Source of the DNA: a virus
Length of the DNA stretch: 36,388 bases
IMG/VR virus record: IMGVR_UViG_3300049841_000030
Coordinates: 1 to 36,388 of that record
Strand: one strand, 5' to 3'
Below, piece after piece: positions 15,492 through 23,791 of this stretch. Every line of letters begins with the position of its first letter. Position 1 is the first letter of the stretch. A program made the translations under genes and the position numbers. The notes below the pieces were generated by a model that had not been told where the DNA came from, made no database searches, and saw only the letters and a list, made by a program, of their open reading frames with translations.

Positions 15492-15874
15492 TGCACGTAG
15501 AAATTGACCTACACGAATTAGACCAGTTTGTTGCCCAAGCTCACGCTGCGGGCGCTACCGGTATAAATCAGTTCACTAAAAAGGCGCTCAAGGACAGTGC
15601 CGAGCTTTTGCAACACGAGGTACGCCAAGAAGCCCCTATACTCACAGGCGCGCTTAAACAGGGCGTATTCGCTAATATAAGCGATACGTTTGCAGTCGTT
15701 GGCACAGACCCACTCAAAACGCCTTACGGTGTATATGTCGAATTTGGTACGAAGCGTATGCGCGCTAACCCATTCTTTAGACGCGCTAAGAAAACTGTTG
15801 ACCCTAAAATTGATAAGATTATTAGCGATATTGGCACAGAGATGGTGCGCCAGCTAGCAAGGAAACCGATATGA
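15491..15874 (+). CDS. HK97 gp10-like neck/tail-completion protein
   Basis: This 127-residue protein carries the gp10 pattern: a leading helix (KKALKDSAELLQHEVRQEAP), LTGALKQGVFANISDTFAVV and YGVYVEFGTKRMRANPFFRR (about 82-101). The YxxYxExGT...NPFF element is highly characteristic. It joins the neck to the tail end. Start overlaps TAA upstream and its stop overlaps the next ATG. Confidence 0.9.
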   Translation: MHVEIDLHELDQFVAQAHAAGATGINQFTKKALKDSAELLQHEVRQEAPILTGALKQGVFANISDTFAVVGTDPLKTPYGVYVEFGTKRMRANPFFRRAKKTVDPKIDKIISDIGTEMVRQLARKPI

Positions 15875-16287
15875 CAGCAACAAATACCACTATAAATATA
15901 CTCGCCAAGATTAAAGGCATACTAAATGCCAGCACTAATCTTAAGTATGTGTACGACTACCCTAACTCAACACCCCAAGGCTACCCAAGCGCGGTGGTAT
16001 TTCGCTCTGAAACCCAAGGTAGTTTTGCAGATACCAGCCGGGACGAACGCCACTATCTATTTGATATTCGGCTTATGCAAGAGCGCTTAGAGGTAGGCGA
16101 GCAGAGCGCTGAGCGTATACTTATGCAACTAGAAGACGAATTGGTTGCTGCTTTCGACGCAGATTATAACCTAACTGGTAGTTGTAATTGGTGTAAGCCA
16201 ATTGCTTTCAAGTGGGGTTTCATTCAAGCGCCGAGTGTAGATATACGAACGGCTATCATAACGCTTGATGTAATAGTAGTTGCGTAA
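15871..16287 (+). CDS. Tail terminator protein
   Basis: This 138-residue alpha/beta protein starts with a helix (TTINILAKIKGILN), then YPSAVVFRSETQGSFADTSR, a strand-helix unit YLFDIRLMQERLEVGEQSAE and DVIVVA at the end. Size, fold impression and position between gp10 and tail tube fit the tail terminator (gpU-like/YqbJ). Assignment by context. Confidence 0.65.
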   Translation: MTATNTTINILAKIKGILNASTNLKYVYDYPNSTPQGYPSAVVFRSETQGSFADTSRDERHYLFDIRLMQERLEVGEQSAERILMQLEDELVAAFDADYNLTGSCNWCKPIAFKWGFIQAPSVDIRTAIITLDVIVVA

Positions 16288-16290
16288 AAC

Positions 16291-16300
16291 AGATATAATA
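16291..16300 (+). promoter_or_regulatory. AGATATAATA box before tail tube gene
   Basis: The decamer lies in the gap between the tail terminator and the tail tube gene, with ATAATAG following and an AAGGAG site before ATG 16330. It matches the boxes at 9509 and 21876. No clear -35. Confidence 0.45.
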
Positions 16301-16329
16301 ATAATAGTAAAGATTAAGGAGTAATAAAA

Positions 16330-17298
16330 ATGAGTTTAAATATAGGACGAAAAGGCTGGGTTGGCGTAGCTCTAGAAGCTACTGCTGGAGTACCTGTTAC
16401 TCCTACAGATTACGCCCCATTCGTAAATAATACTTTCATTGCTAAGCAAGATAGTATCGAAATAGAATCAGCAAATTCAATCAGAGAAAAAACTTACGGT
16501 GCTGTACCGGGCAAGCGCTGGAGTGAGGGCGACGTAGAAATTAACCTAGACAGTAAGATTGCTGGCTACTTTATGGTAGGTGCAATGGGAACTGTTAGCG
16601 TTGCTAGCCAAGGTGGGGGTGTGTATCTACACACTATGACCCGCAACAATAGCAATACCCCGCAAACACTAACTGTTGTCAGTAACCGCGCCGGCGTTGA
16701 TAGCCAACAGTTTGCCAATGTCGCAGTAGACACACTTTCAATGACGGTTAAAGACGGTTTGGCTACGGCTAAAGCTACTCTAAAAGGCGGCTTTCCAAAC
16801 GATACCACTTCTGGAACTGGTACAACTGCAAGCGGTAACTTGTTTACCTTTAAAAATGCAGCTCTAGGTTTTGGCTCAAGTGTTGCTGCCGCGCAAAGTG
16901 CTGCTAATCTTAAGCCACACGAAGCAACTGTGACCATTAAAAACAATGTAGAAACCGTATTTAGACACGGTAACAATGCCCCTGACACTGTAAACGTACA
17001 CGAGTTTGAAGCAGAGCTAGACTTTATGCTCTACTTTGAAAGTACTACAGACCGTAACAGCTACTACAATGTAAGCAAGCAGTGTGCGAGCCTTACGTTT
17101 ACTGGTGCTGGTTTAGGTGGCGGTAATAGCGAACTATTGCGAACCAACTTCTACCAGATACACTTTGACAGTATGGATTTTGAAACTGGCTTGTCTAACT
17201 TCTTCGCTGAAAAAGGCAAGGCAAAGGCTGAGTATGACGCAGTTAATGCCAAGTCTGTCGATATGAACTTGCAGAATACTAAGAGCTTGTACATCTAA
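16330..17298 (+). CDS. Major tail tube protein
   Basis: This 322-residue beta-rich protein begins IGRKGWVGVALEATAGVPVT followed by PTDYAPF, the standard opening of many siphophage tube proteins. KTYGAVPGKRWSEGDVEINL and LSMTVKDGLATAKATLKG are typical of the beta-sandwich core. It is followed by the frameshifted chaperone pair and the tape measure, which is diagnostic. It polymerises as hexameric rings into the tube. The region 160-190 with Gly/Thr is likely a surface loop. Its stop overlaps the next ATG (TAATG). Confidence 0.85.
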   Translation: MSLNIGRKGWVGVALEATAGVPVTPTDYAPFVNNTFIAKQDSIEIESANSIREKTYGAVPGKRWSEGDVEINLDSKIAGYFMVGAMGTVSVASQGGGVYLHTMTRNNSNTPQTLTVVSNRAGVDSQQFANVAVDTLSMTVKDGLATAKATLKGGFPNDTTSGTGTTASGNLFTFKNAALGFGSSVAAAQSAANLKPHEATVTIKNNVETVFRHGNNAPDTVNVHEFEAELDFMLYFESTTDRNSYYNVSKQCASLTFTGAGLGGGNSELLRTNFYQIHFDSMDFETGLSNFFAEKGKAKAEYDAVNAKSVDMNLQNTKSLYI

Positions 17299-17639
17299 TG
17301 GGTTACTTCAACGAGAGTACTACTAAGAAAATACCCCTAACCAACCCTGATTATTGGGTAGAGATTCTTACTGACTTGAAGTATGGCGATATTAAAAAGT
17401 TTACCAAGTTAAATGAAACTGGCGAACCAGATATTGTTGCCCAAGCAGATGTATTCTTACAGACCATTATTAAGTCGTGGAATCTAGACGACGATAAAGG
17501 CGAGGTTCTGCCAATCAACGCAGACAACATTGACAAGTTAGACCAAGCAGACGCGGTACTTCTAATGAACGAAGCAGGTGGTATCGTTCAAGACGAAGAC
17601 GCAAAAAAAAATTCTACAAGCACGCCTACACCTGCCTAA
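17298..17639 (+). CDS. Tail assembly chaperone G
   Basis: This 113-residue acidic protein (YFNESTTKKIPLTNPDYWVE, LTDLKYGDIKKFTKL, DADNIDKLDQADAVLLMNEA) is the zero-frame product before the tape measure. The tail ends in KKNSTSTPTPA at TAA 17639, directly after a run of nine A. Chaperone G coats the tape measure while the tube assembles. The longer frameshift product is listed separately. Confidence 0.85.
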   Translation: MGYFNESTTKKIPLTNPDYWVEILTDLKYGDIKKFTKLNETGEPDIVAQADVFLQTIIKSWNLDDDKGEVLPINADNIDKLDQADAVLLMNEAGGIVQDEDAKKNSTSTPTPA

Positions 17640-17824
17640 ACACTGACGGTGTGGTTAATAACCCGCCAATCGAGCTTGTAGAATACCGGCTTTGTGAAAA
17701 GTTTGGCTGGACAATAGACGAACTTTATTGCCAGCCATACGATAAAATAAGTAAGTTTCTTATTATAATGAGTATAGAAGCACTTAAGCAAAAGGAATTA
17801 GAAAGCAGCAATGAACGAAACTAA
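17298..17824 (+). CDS. Tail assembly chaperone GT (-1 frameshift)
   Basis: Nine adenines (17603-17611) form the slippery A AAA AAA site. Slipping back one base at 17609 continues as KFYKHAYTCLNTDGVV... to TAA 17822-17824, giving a sensible 175-residue fusion and filling the otherwise empty 17640-17810. The extension includes ELVEYRLCEKFGWTIDELYC, a helix typical of T domains, and SIEALKQKELESSNERN. It overlaps the tape measure start. Programmed -1 frameshifting here is conserved across siphophage tails; this case is read from the sequence and not measured. Confidence 0.85.
17603..17611 (+). promoter_or_regulatory. Slippery A9 frameshift site
   Basis: Reading codons at 17604 (AAA) and 17607 (AAA), the ribosome can slip back by one and re-pair perfectly, as both tRNAs face only A. 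The downstream -1 frame stays open for 71 codons. Confidence 0.85.
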
Positions 17825-19535
17825 AAACCTCGAAGTACGAATAGGCGGTAACGCCACCGGGTTCAAGTCTGCAATGGGCGAGGTTTCCGGGCAAACCCAG
17901 CAAGCCGGAATGAGTTTTGGTAAGATGGCTGCCGCTGTTGCTGTAGGGCAAGCGGCTTTTGCTGCCGCCGAAGCCGGCGCTCGAATGCTCAAAGACGCTG
18001 TTACAGATGTAATGAAGACTACTACCGATTTAGGCACTGACACTTTAAAGTTGCAGCGCCAATTTGGGTTTACTGCCGAGCAAGGTTCGGGGCTAATTGC
18101 TGTATTTCAACGGTTCGGTATGGGTGCAGACGACGCGAGTAAAGCCTTTGGTATCTTTGAAAAGCATTTACTCAACGTGCAAGACGGTGAAAGCGTTGGG
18201 GTTAAAGCTATATCTGTACTGGGTGTAAGCGTAAAAGACGCTAGCGGACACTTGCGTGGTATGAATGATGTATTGCTAGACGTTGCTGATAAGTTCAAAA
18301 ATGGTGTAGTACCTGAGAGCGAACGCGCTGGCGTTGCTATGCAACTGTTCGGGCGCTCTGGTAAAGACTTAATACCAGTGCTGTTGCAGGGTCGTGACGG
18401 TATTATGGCTATTGAAGAACACGCAAAGAAAATGGGTATTATCTTAACTCAAGATAACGTCGAAGCTGTACGTAAAAATGCCATAGCCACAAAGGACTTG
18501 AACCAAGCTTGGGAGGGCGTACAACTCACAATTGGTAATGCTCTAATGCCGGTTCTTACTAACCTAATAGGGCAGCTTAATGCTTGGATTGATAAGCAAG
18601 GGGGCATTCAAGTTATTATGGACAGATTCAAGCCGGTACTCGATAAGATTGTAGAAAAGCTACCCCAACTTGTACAAGGCATTCTTGATTTCGTTTCTAA
18701 TGTGAAGCCAGAAGACATAGACAAGTTCGCAAACTCGGTTAGTTCTGGTATGGACGCTATGTTTGCTTTCGGGCATATCTGTGTATTAGTTGGTGGCTGG
18801 ATTGGTGGTGCATTCAATTGGATTGTAATGGCTTTGCAAAATACTATTCTGTTCTTCTGGAACTTGGTTGACCAAGTGAACTTAGCAATTGCGAATATTA
18901 AAGCTATTATAATGCTTTCACAGATGGCATTTCACTACTGGCTAGGGGTAGTGGGCGGAGTTATCAACCAGATTGGTGCTTGGTTTGCTGGCTTACCCGG
19001 ACGTATTGCGGGCGCACTTGGCGCACTTGGCGGTTTATTATACGGCGCGGGTAGAGATTTGATACAGGGTATGATAAATGGTATCGGCGCAATGGCTAAT
19101 GCTATATGGGACACTGCTAGAAATATTGCCCAGAACGTGGTTAATACAATAAAACATACTCTAGGTATAAGCTCACCATCTAAAGTATTCCACGACTTAG
19201 GTAAAAACATAGGGCAGGGCTTAGCTAACGGTATCAATGGTACTTCAAACATTGTACAAGACGCTATAAGTGGTTTAAGTAGCGACGTTAAGGTGAATGC
19301 TCAAGGTACTTTCCAACAAGACGGTATAGCTGCACTGGCTAGCGGCGGTACAAATCAAAGCACCACTCACCAAAACACATCTGTAACAGTTAATGCCACA
19401 GCTAATATTGGTATGTACGCCGGAATGCCAGCCGAGAAACGCGAGATTGCTAAGGAACTATGGCGCGAGTTAGTACGCGAAGCCCACGCCCATAATGTTC
19501 AACTGCCACAAATTGGCGGGGTTGAGGTGCAATGA
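17811..19535 (+). CDS. Tape measure protein
   Basis: This 574-residue protein has a Gly/Ala-rich amphipathic N-terminus, a long helical region and repeated hydrophobic helices (about 320-400: AFGHICVLVGGWIGGAFNWI). The segment LGISSPSKVFHDLGKNIGQG (about 460-479) is the usual C-terminal landmark of siphophage tape measures. At roughly 0.15 nm per residue the tail would be about 85 nm, which is an inference. It lies after G/GT as expected. Confidence 0.9.
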   Translation: MNETKNLEVRIGGNATGFKSAMGEVSGQTQQAGMSFGKMAAAVAVGQAAFAAAEAGARMLKDAVTDVMKTTTDLGTDTLKLQRQFGFTAEQGSGLIAVFQRFGMGADDASKAFGIFEKHLLNVQDGESVGVKAISVLGVSVKDASGHLRGMNDVLLDVADKFKNGVVPESERAGVAMQLFGRSGKDLIPVLLQGRDGIMAIEEHAKKMGIILTQDNVEAVRKNAIATKDLNQAWEGVQLTIGNALMPVLTNLIGQLNAWIDKQGGIQVIMDRFKPVLDKIVEKLPQLVQGILDFVSNVKPEDIDKFANSVSSGMDAMFAFGHICVLVGGWIGGAFNWIVMALQNTILFFWNLVDQVNLAIANIKAIIMLSQMAFHYWLGVVGGVINQIGAWFAGLPGRIAGALGALGGLLYGAGRDLIQGMINGIGAMANAIWDTARNIAQNVVNTIKHTLGISSPSKVFHDLGKNIGQGLANGINGTSNIVQDAISGLSSDVKVNAQGTFQQDGIAALASGGTNQSTTHQNTSVTVNATANIGMYAGMPAEKREIAKELWRELVREAHAHNVQLPQIGGVEVQ

Positions 19536-19540
19536 AAAAA

Positions 19541-19888
19541 TCAATCATACAATTTTCTAAGACTACCATTCTTTTTCCACTGTTTAACAACGTGTATCTT
19601 GGCGTGTTTAGAGGGGTTTATAACTTCAAGGTTAGCAAGTCTATTATCAATTTTATTGCCGTTCTTGTGATGGACGTGTTCTTGTTTTGTAAGTTTACGA
19701 CCAAGGTGTTTTTCCATAATATAACGGTGTTCAAGAATACTTTTACGATTAACTCTAATCTGAACATAACCAAAGTTAGTTACCCTTTTGCCGCCTTTCC
19801 ACAAAGGGTGGTTTTCGCCAGTCATATTAGGTCTAAGTTTGCCTTTAAAGACAGATGGCTGACCTTTCTTGAATTGCCCGCTATTCAT
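19541..19888 (-). CDS. HNH homing endonuclease, antisense
   Basis: This 115-residue minus-strand protein carries an HNH_3 core: LEHRYIMEKHLGRKLTKQEH (about 54-73), VHHKNGNKIDNRLANLEV (about 74-91), then NPSKHAKIH. The His of HHKNG and later His form the metal site. The N-terminus has GQFKKGQPSVF and ENHPLWKGGK, typical of phage endonucleases. It is inserted exactly between the tape measure and distal tail gene. No ribosome site is seen; TATTAT lies six bases before its ATG, so the message may be leaderless. Stand-alone HNH genes spread by cutting and gene conversion. Confidence 0.85.
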   Translation of the reverse strand: MNSGQFKKGQPSVFKGKLRPNMTGENHPLWKGGKRVTNFGYVQIRVNRKSILEHRYIMEKHLGRKLTKQEHVHHKNGNKIDNRLANLEVINPSKHAKIHVVKQWKKNGSLRKLYD

Positions 19889-19894
19889 AGGAGT

Positions 19895-19900
19895 ATAATA
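19895..19900 (-). promoter_or_regulatory. -10 box of HNH gene (TATTAT, leaderless)
   Basis: On the minus strand TATTAT is separated by six bases from ATG at 19888-19886. That puts the first transcribed base at or near the start codon. Confidence 0.4.
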
Positions 19901-19902
19901 CT

Positions 19903-20244
19903 ATGATTCAACTTAACGGCACAACCGTATTACAACCAACAATGCTGACCGAAGAATACTTACAGATACAAACCGACCAAACAGCGGTTGATGGTTCTAT
20001 GCAACGCAACCGTATGGGGCAGAAAAAACAAGCCACTTTGCAATGGACTATGATGACCTCTAGCGACTACCAAGTAGTGACAGCGCTTTTCAGTACTGGC
20101 TCTGGTATAAGCTACTACAATGACCAATCAAATAAGCCGGGTGGAGTATTCACATTCTCTGGTTTACCTAGCTATGTAGATAGCCAATACACTCAAGGTG
20201 GTAGCTTACTTACCAATTTGCAATTAAAGATACGCGAGATTTAA
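19903..20244 (+). CDS. Distal tail protein, 113 aa
   Basis: ATG 19903 follows AGGAG. The protein is beta-rich: MIQLNGTTVLQPTMLTEEYL, GQKKQATLQWTMMTSSDYQV, GLPSYVDSQYTQGGSLLT. Its place after the tape measure suggests a small distal tail (Dit-like) or tail-tip protein. I cannot name the family with certainty. Confidence 0.55.
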   Translation: MIQLNGTTVLQPTMLTEEYLQIQTDQTAVDGSMQRNRMGQKKQATLQWTMMTSSDYQVVTALFSTGSGISYYNDQSNKPGGVFTFSGLPSYVDSQYTQGGSLLTNLQLKIREI

Positions 20245-20247
20245 ATT

Positions 20248-21858
20248 ATGCAGACGACTAGCTCAGGCTGGGCGCAGGCACAAGCCAGTTCTTATCGTCT
20301 GGTTAATCAGGGTGTGCAAATTAGCTGGCAAGAAACTATTACCAGTGGTACGCAATTCTTTACTATTGGTGCGAGTACAATTGGCGGCACAGATATTATT
20401 AAGGGTGGCGGTAGTTTTGTTACGTTCTGGGACAAGTACCAATACACTGACTACTCTGCCTATGTACTAAGCTGGACTGTAGCCCGAGCGATTGGACAAT
20501 ACCCGTATGGCACGTTTATGGCTCAGGCTGATGTCGAACTAGATAACACTAGTAACTTATTCACGCCAATGCACGACGCTACAATTGGCTCAGGCATACT
20601 GCCATTTAGACCAATGAAAGTTGCTGTTGGGTTTAACGGCGAAAGCTTACAACAGTTTGTCGGCTTTACTGGGCAACCAGAACCAACGCTGGGCGATAGG
20701 AAAATGACCTTGCACGCCTTTGACGTTATGAATAACTTAAACAGCACGACAGTGCTGGCTAGTGGTACGACCTATTCTGGCATATATGTCAATGCAAAAG
20801 CCGACGTTATTATGCAAGATTTGCTCGTGAGCGCTGGCTTTAGTGCTAATCAATTCAGTCTAGATACTAGCGTAAACCCGGCTATTAGCTTTATGACGAC
20901 TGCTAATAGAAAACTCGGCGACATATTCGCCGATATTTGCGAAGCCGAACAGGGTATGATGTTCGTAAGTGAGAATGGTATTATTCGCTTCTGGAATAGA
21001 CAGCACTTATTTACTAGTTCTGGAATTGGTTTACAAGCTAACTTTACAGTTCAAAACCTGCGCGATATTGAATACCAAACTGCCCCACTTATAAATGACG
21101 TACAAGTGACAGCCTACCCACGAGCTGTACAAACCAAACAAAGCGTCTATAGTTCGACCAACTCAGCCATTGCCGTACCAGCCGGGGGCTATGTAACTGT
21201 GCCAATTAACTTTACTGATACTTACGGCGATACCCCACTACCTAGCTATACTGTACCGGGCTATAGTAGTACTGCAATTTCAGACAGTTACTTCACTGCT
21301 AATACCTCTAGTGACTTATCTGGCGTAGACGGTTCGGGCTATGTAACTCTAACCAGCAATCGTTTTCACGGTAGTTCGGTTGAGTTTACGTTCCATAATA
21401 CCTATTCAAGCGCAATGTACTTAACTTCAATTGTAGTTTGGGGTACGCCTGCGAGCGTAACTAGCCCGGTTGTTGTGCGTTATAACGACCAAACCAGTAT
21501 CAATCAGTACGGTACAAACCCGGCTAATAGCGGCAAGGTGTTAGAGATAAACAATAAACTTATTCAAGACTACTCAACCGCTTATGCCCTTGCCTACAAT
21601 CTGGTGAACGATTATAAGCAACCCTATCGTCGCTATAAGCTACAAAACTTTGCTAACCCGGCACTGCAAATTGGTGATTATGTAAGTGTCTATATGACTG
21701 AGACCGGCGAGACTATGCAAATGTTCGTAACCGGAATTAAAACCAAACTTGGACGCGATAGCAACCTCGAGCAAGAGCTAATCGTAGAATATCGCGCACC
21801 CGCTAACTATATGGTAATTGGCACTGGTACAATTGGTACAGGGGCGATTGCGCCATAA
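20248..21858 (+). CDS. Baseplate/tail-tip hub protein
   Basis: This 536-residue protein starts three bases after the previous gene. Its first half has YVLSWTVARAIGQYPYGTFM (about 72-91), LQQFVGFTGQPEPTLGDRKM and MNNLNSTTVL, followed by FADICEAEQGMMFVSENGII (about 227-246), the pattern of phage tail hub proteins that resemble gp27/Tal. The centre (about 300-420) is a beta domain with Ser/Thr-rich loops, likely an adhesin or carbohydrate-binding insert. The C-terminus (GDYVSVYMTETGETMQMFVT) closes the fold. It probably binds the host or plugs the tail. Confidence 0.7.
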   Translation: MQTTSSGWAQAQASSYRLVNQGVQISWQETITSGTQFFTIGASTIGGTDIIKGGGSFVTFWDKYQYTDYSAYVLSWTVARAIGQYPYGTFMAQADVELDNTSNLFTPMHDATIGSGILPFRPMKVAVGFNGESLQQFVGFTGQPEPTLGDRKMTLHAFDVMNNLNSTTVLASGTTYSGIYVNAKADVIMQDLLVSAGFSANQFSLDTSVNPAISFMTTANRKLGDIFADICEAEQGMMFVSENGIIRFWNRQHLFTSSGIGLQANFTVQNLRDIEYQTAPLINDVQVTAYPRAVQTKQSVYSSTNSAIAVPAGGYVTVPINFTDTYGDTPLPSYTVPGYSSTAISDSYFTANTSSDLSGVDGSGYVTLTSNRFHGSSVEFTFHNTYSSAMYLTSIVVWGTPASVTSPVVVRYNDQTSINQYGTNPANSGKVLEINNKLIQDYSTAYALAYNLVNDYKQPYRRYKLQNFANPALQIGDYVSVYMTETGETMQMFVTGIKTKLGRDSNLEQELIVEYRAPANYMVIGTGTIGTGAIAP

Positions 21859-21875
21859 TAGAAATATGTTTTAAC

Positions 21876-21885
21876 AGATATAATA
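21876..21885 (+). promoter_or_regulatory. AGATATAATA box before gene 21904
   Basis: The decamer matches those at 9509 and 16291. It lies 14 bases after the hub gene and is followed by AAAGG before ATG 21904. Confidence 0.45.
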
Positions 21886-21903
21886 TAAGCGAAAGGTAAT
21901 ACT

Positions 21904-22356
21904 ATGATAAACGTACCACAAGTAGACACAGCACAACAAAAAGAAATGCTCGATTTTTATAGAGCGCAGGCTAGCTCTGTAAAAGTAATCACTTGTGATA
22001 AATGTAAAACCGACATTGCCATTGAAGTTATGGGTGATAGTCTCGGAATGCAAAAAGACAAACGGGGCGTAACGGTAATACCGATTGGCGAAAAACTTTT
22101 GGCTAGCAGAGTGCGTTTAGATATGCAAACAGATGGGTCGCCTATGGTTGGTTATGAGTGTACTTGTGGGAATGATACGCGCCTAGCTAGCATTGAAAAA
22201 GCTTTAGTGCCTACTAGTAACAGACCGTTTCAACTAATGCCGCACGAAGAAGCCGGTATTGCCAAACAAATTGCAGATAGTAAGTATGTGCCTAAGGTTA
22301 AATATGAGGGTAAGAAAGTTATTATGGAAAGCTTTACAGCTAAGGACGTGAGCTAA
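21904..22356 (+). CDS. Zinc-ribbon tail-region protein
   Basis: This 150-residue protein has two Cys pairs, CDKC (about 31-34) and CTCG (about 87-90), separated by 50 residues with VTVIPIGEKLLASRVRLDMQ. The tail PKVKYEGKKVIMESFTAKDV follows. Zinc ribbons of this spacing bind metal as a structural element. It lies between the hub and the receptor-binding proteins and may be a virion component. No named family is recognised. Confidence 0.6.
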   Translation: MINVPQVDTAQQKEMLDFYRAQASSVKVITCDKCKTDIAIEVMGDSLGMQKDKRGVTVIPIGEKLLASRVRLDMQTDGSPMVGYECTCGNDTRLASIEKALVPTSNRPFQLMPHEEAGIAKQIADSKYVPKVKYEGKKVIMESFTAKDVS

Positions 22357-22925
22357 TGAGCTACCAAGCGAACACTTTTGTCGCTGGTGAAGTTCCAAGC
22401 TCTAGCAAATGGCAACAGCTCTGGGACAATGACGCGAGTATGCACGACGGCACTGGTTTGCCGAGCGGTACTTGTGTACAAATGGTTCAAAACGTAACTA
22501 CGGCGGTAGCCACTGGCACAACCGCAATACCTCGAGATGATACTATACCCCAAATAACTGAGGGTACAGAGTTTATGACCCAAGCAATCACTCCGAGAAG
22601 TGCCACCAATATACTTGTAATAGAGGTTATTTCTTACTTAGCTAATAGTGCCGTCTGTACAATTGCCGCTGCGCTTTTCCAAGACTCTACAGCGAATGCT
22701 CTGGCGGTGGGAATATCACCCGTACCTGACGCGGCAGCCGTAAGTATTGGGCGAATGGTTGTTACACGGCACGAAATGGTAGCAGGTACAACGTCAGCCA
22801 CAACTTTTAGGTTGCGAGCCGGTACTAATGGTGGTGGTACACTAACTTTTAATGGCTCGGCGGGCGGTAGAGAATACGGTGCTATTACCAAATCATCTAT
22901 TGTTATTAGGGAGTACACAGTATGA
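22356..22925 (+). CDS. Receptor-binding-type tail protein A
   Basis: This 189-residue protein opens YQANTFVAGEVPSSSKWQQL followed by WDNDASMHDGTG, an N-terminal module shared with the next gene. The remainder is a beta sandwich (ATNILVIEVISYLANSAVCT, FRLRAGTNGGGTLTFNGSAG, IVIREYTV) resembling trimeric head domains of fibres. The stop of 21904-22356 overlaps its ATG (TAATG). Host binding is inferred from order and fold impression. Confidence 0.6.
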   Translation: MSYQANTFVAGEVPSSSKWQQLWDNDASMHDGTGLPSGTCVQMVQNVTTAVATGTTAIPRDDTIPQITEGTEFMTQAITPRSATNILVIEVISYLANSAVCTIAAALFQDSTANALAVGISPVPDAAAVSIGRMVVTRHEMVAGTTSATTFRLRAGTNGGGTLTFNGSAGGREYGAITKSSIVIREYTV

Positions 22926-23473
22926 CATACACTGCACAAACTTTTACGGCTGGTGAACAGCCTACTACTACAAAGTGGAATCTGCTTTGGAGTAATGACG
23001 CGGCAATGAATGACGGTACTGGTATTGCTAACCTAGCTTTGAACACAACCACTATTTCCAACCCTTATAAGTTTAATGTTCGCCGAAATGCGGCGGCTAA
23101 CACCGGGAACGGTACTTTTGCAAAAATAGTATGGGACACAGAAATTTTTGATACTAATGGTAATTTTGCAACAGGTACATATACTGCACCAGTCGCAGGC
23201 TTTTACTTATTCAGCTCGGCTGTTCAAGTGGCTGTAGGTGCTGCCGGTGTAGACCTAGCGCTTGAGTTGTATAAGAATGGGGCTATTTACAGGAGATTTG
23301 CAGAAGTTGCGAATGGTAACGTCTCGGACGAAATGATTGGGGGTAGTATACTAGCACAGTCGGCTACTAACGATACTTGGGACGTTTATATATATGCTAG
23401 TTCGGCAAAAGCTCTACAGGTTGGTGATAGTAGATATAATTACTTTACTGGCTTTCTGGTAAGCCAGACATAG
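22922..23473 (+). CDS. C1q/TNF-like receptor-binding protein B
   Basis: This 183-residue protein has the same N-terminal module as A (YTAQTFTAGEQPTTTKWNLL, then WSNDAAMNDGTG). A C1q-like jelly roll follows: KIVWDTEIFDTNGNFATGTY, TAPVAGFYLFSSAVQVAV, ELYKNGAIYRRF, TWDVYIYASSAKALQVGD and a terminal FTGFLVSQ. These are the standard strands of bacterial and phage C1q domains, which form trimers. It is coupled by ATGA to gene A. Use of one attachment module with two heads suggests two receptors or alternative tips. Confidence 0.7.
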   Translation: MTYTAQTFTAGEQPTTTKWNLLWSNDAAMNDGTGIANLALNTTTISNPYKFNVRRNAAANTGNGTFAKIVWDTEIFDTNGNFATGTYTAPVAGFYLFSSAVQVAVGAAGVDLALELYKNGAIYRRFAEVANGNVSDEMIGGSILAQSATNDTWDVYIYASSAKALQVGDSRYNYFTGFLVSQT

Positions 23474-23481
23474 GTGATGAT

Positions 23482-23784
23482 ATGGAAAAAGAAGTGGAAA
23501 GGTTAGCAGTGTTAGAAACCAAAGTTAATACCCTACAAACCGGGCAAGACCGTATTGAGAAAAAGCTCGATACCCTTGGCACGAAAATTGATGATGGTTT
23601 CTTAAAGAAAGCTGACTTTGACATATTCAAAAAAGAGTTTGAATCTAAGAACGCGTCGCAAGACAAAGACATTGACGGCATTAAGAACTCTAAAGTAATG
23701 AAAACGTGGATTGGGTTTATGGCTCTAATCATCTCAATGTTACTTAACTTATTCGCATTATTTGAAATAGTAATTAGAAAGTGA
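23482..23784 (+). CDS. XhlA-like lysis protein
   Basis: This 100-residue protein has a long N-terminal coiled coil (VERLAVLETKVNTLQTGQDR, KKLDTLGTKI, then KADFDIFKKEFESKNASQDK). One C-terminal membrane helix follows (KTWIGFMALIISMLLNLFAL), ending in a positive tail. This is the haemolysin XhlA arrangement, found next to endolysins. It probably acts in the membrane with the holin to release or position the lysin. It is seven bases from the endolysin. Confidence 0.75.
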   Translation: MEKEVERLAVLETKVNTLQTGQDRIEKKLDTLGTKIDDGFLKKADFDIFKKEFESKNASQDKDIDGIKNSKVMKTWIGFMALIISMLLNLFALFEIVIRK

Positions 23785-23791
23785 GGTTTGT

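Larger units (their letters stand above)
19532..19906 (+). other. Open plus-strand frame over the antisense HNH gene
   Basis: This frame starts with ATGA overlapping the tape measure stop and ends with ATGA overlapping the next start, so a ribosome could pass from one gene to the next. The 124-residue product is hydrophobic (MKKSIIQFSKTTILFPLFNN...) and looks like the antisense of the HNH gene. It may serve only to preserve translational coupling across the insertion. Confidence 0.35.
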
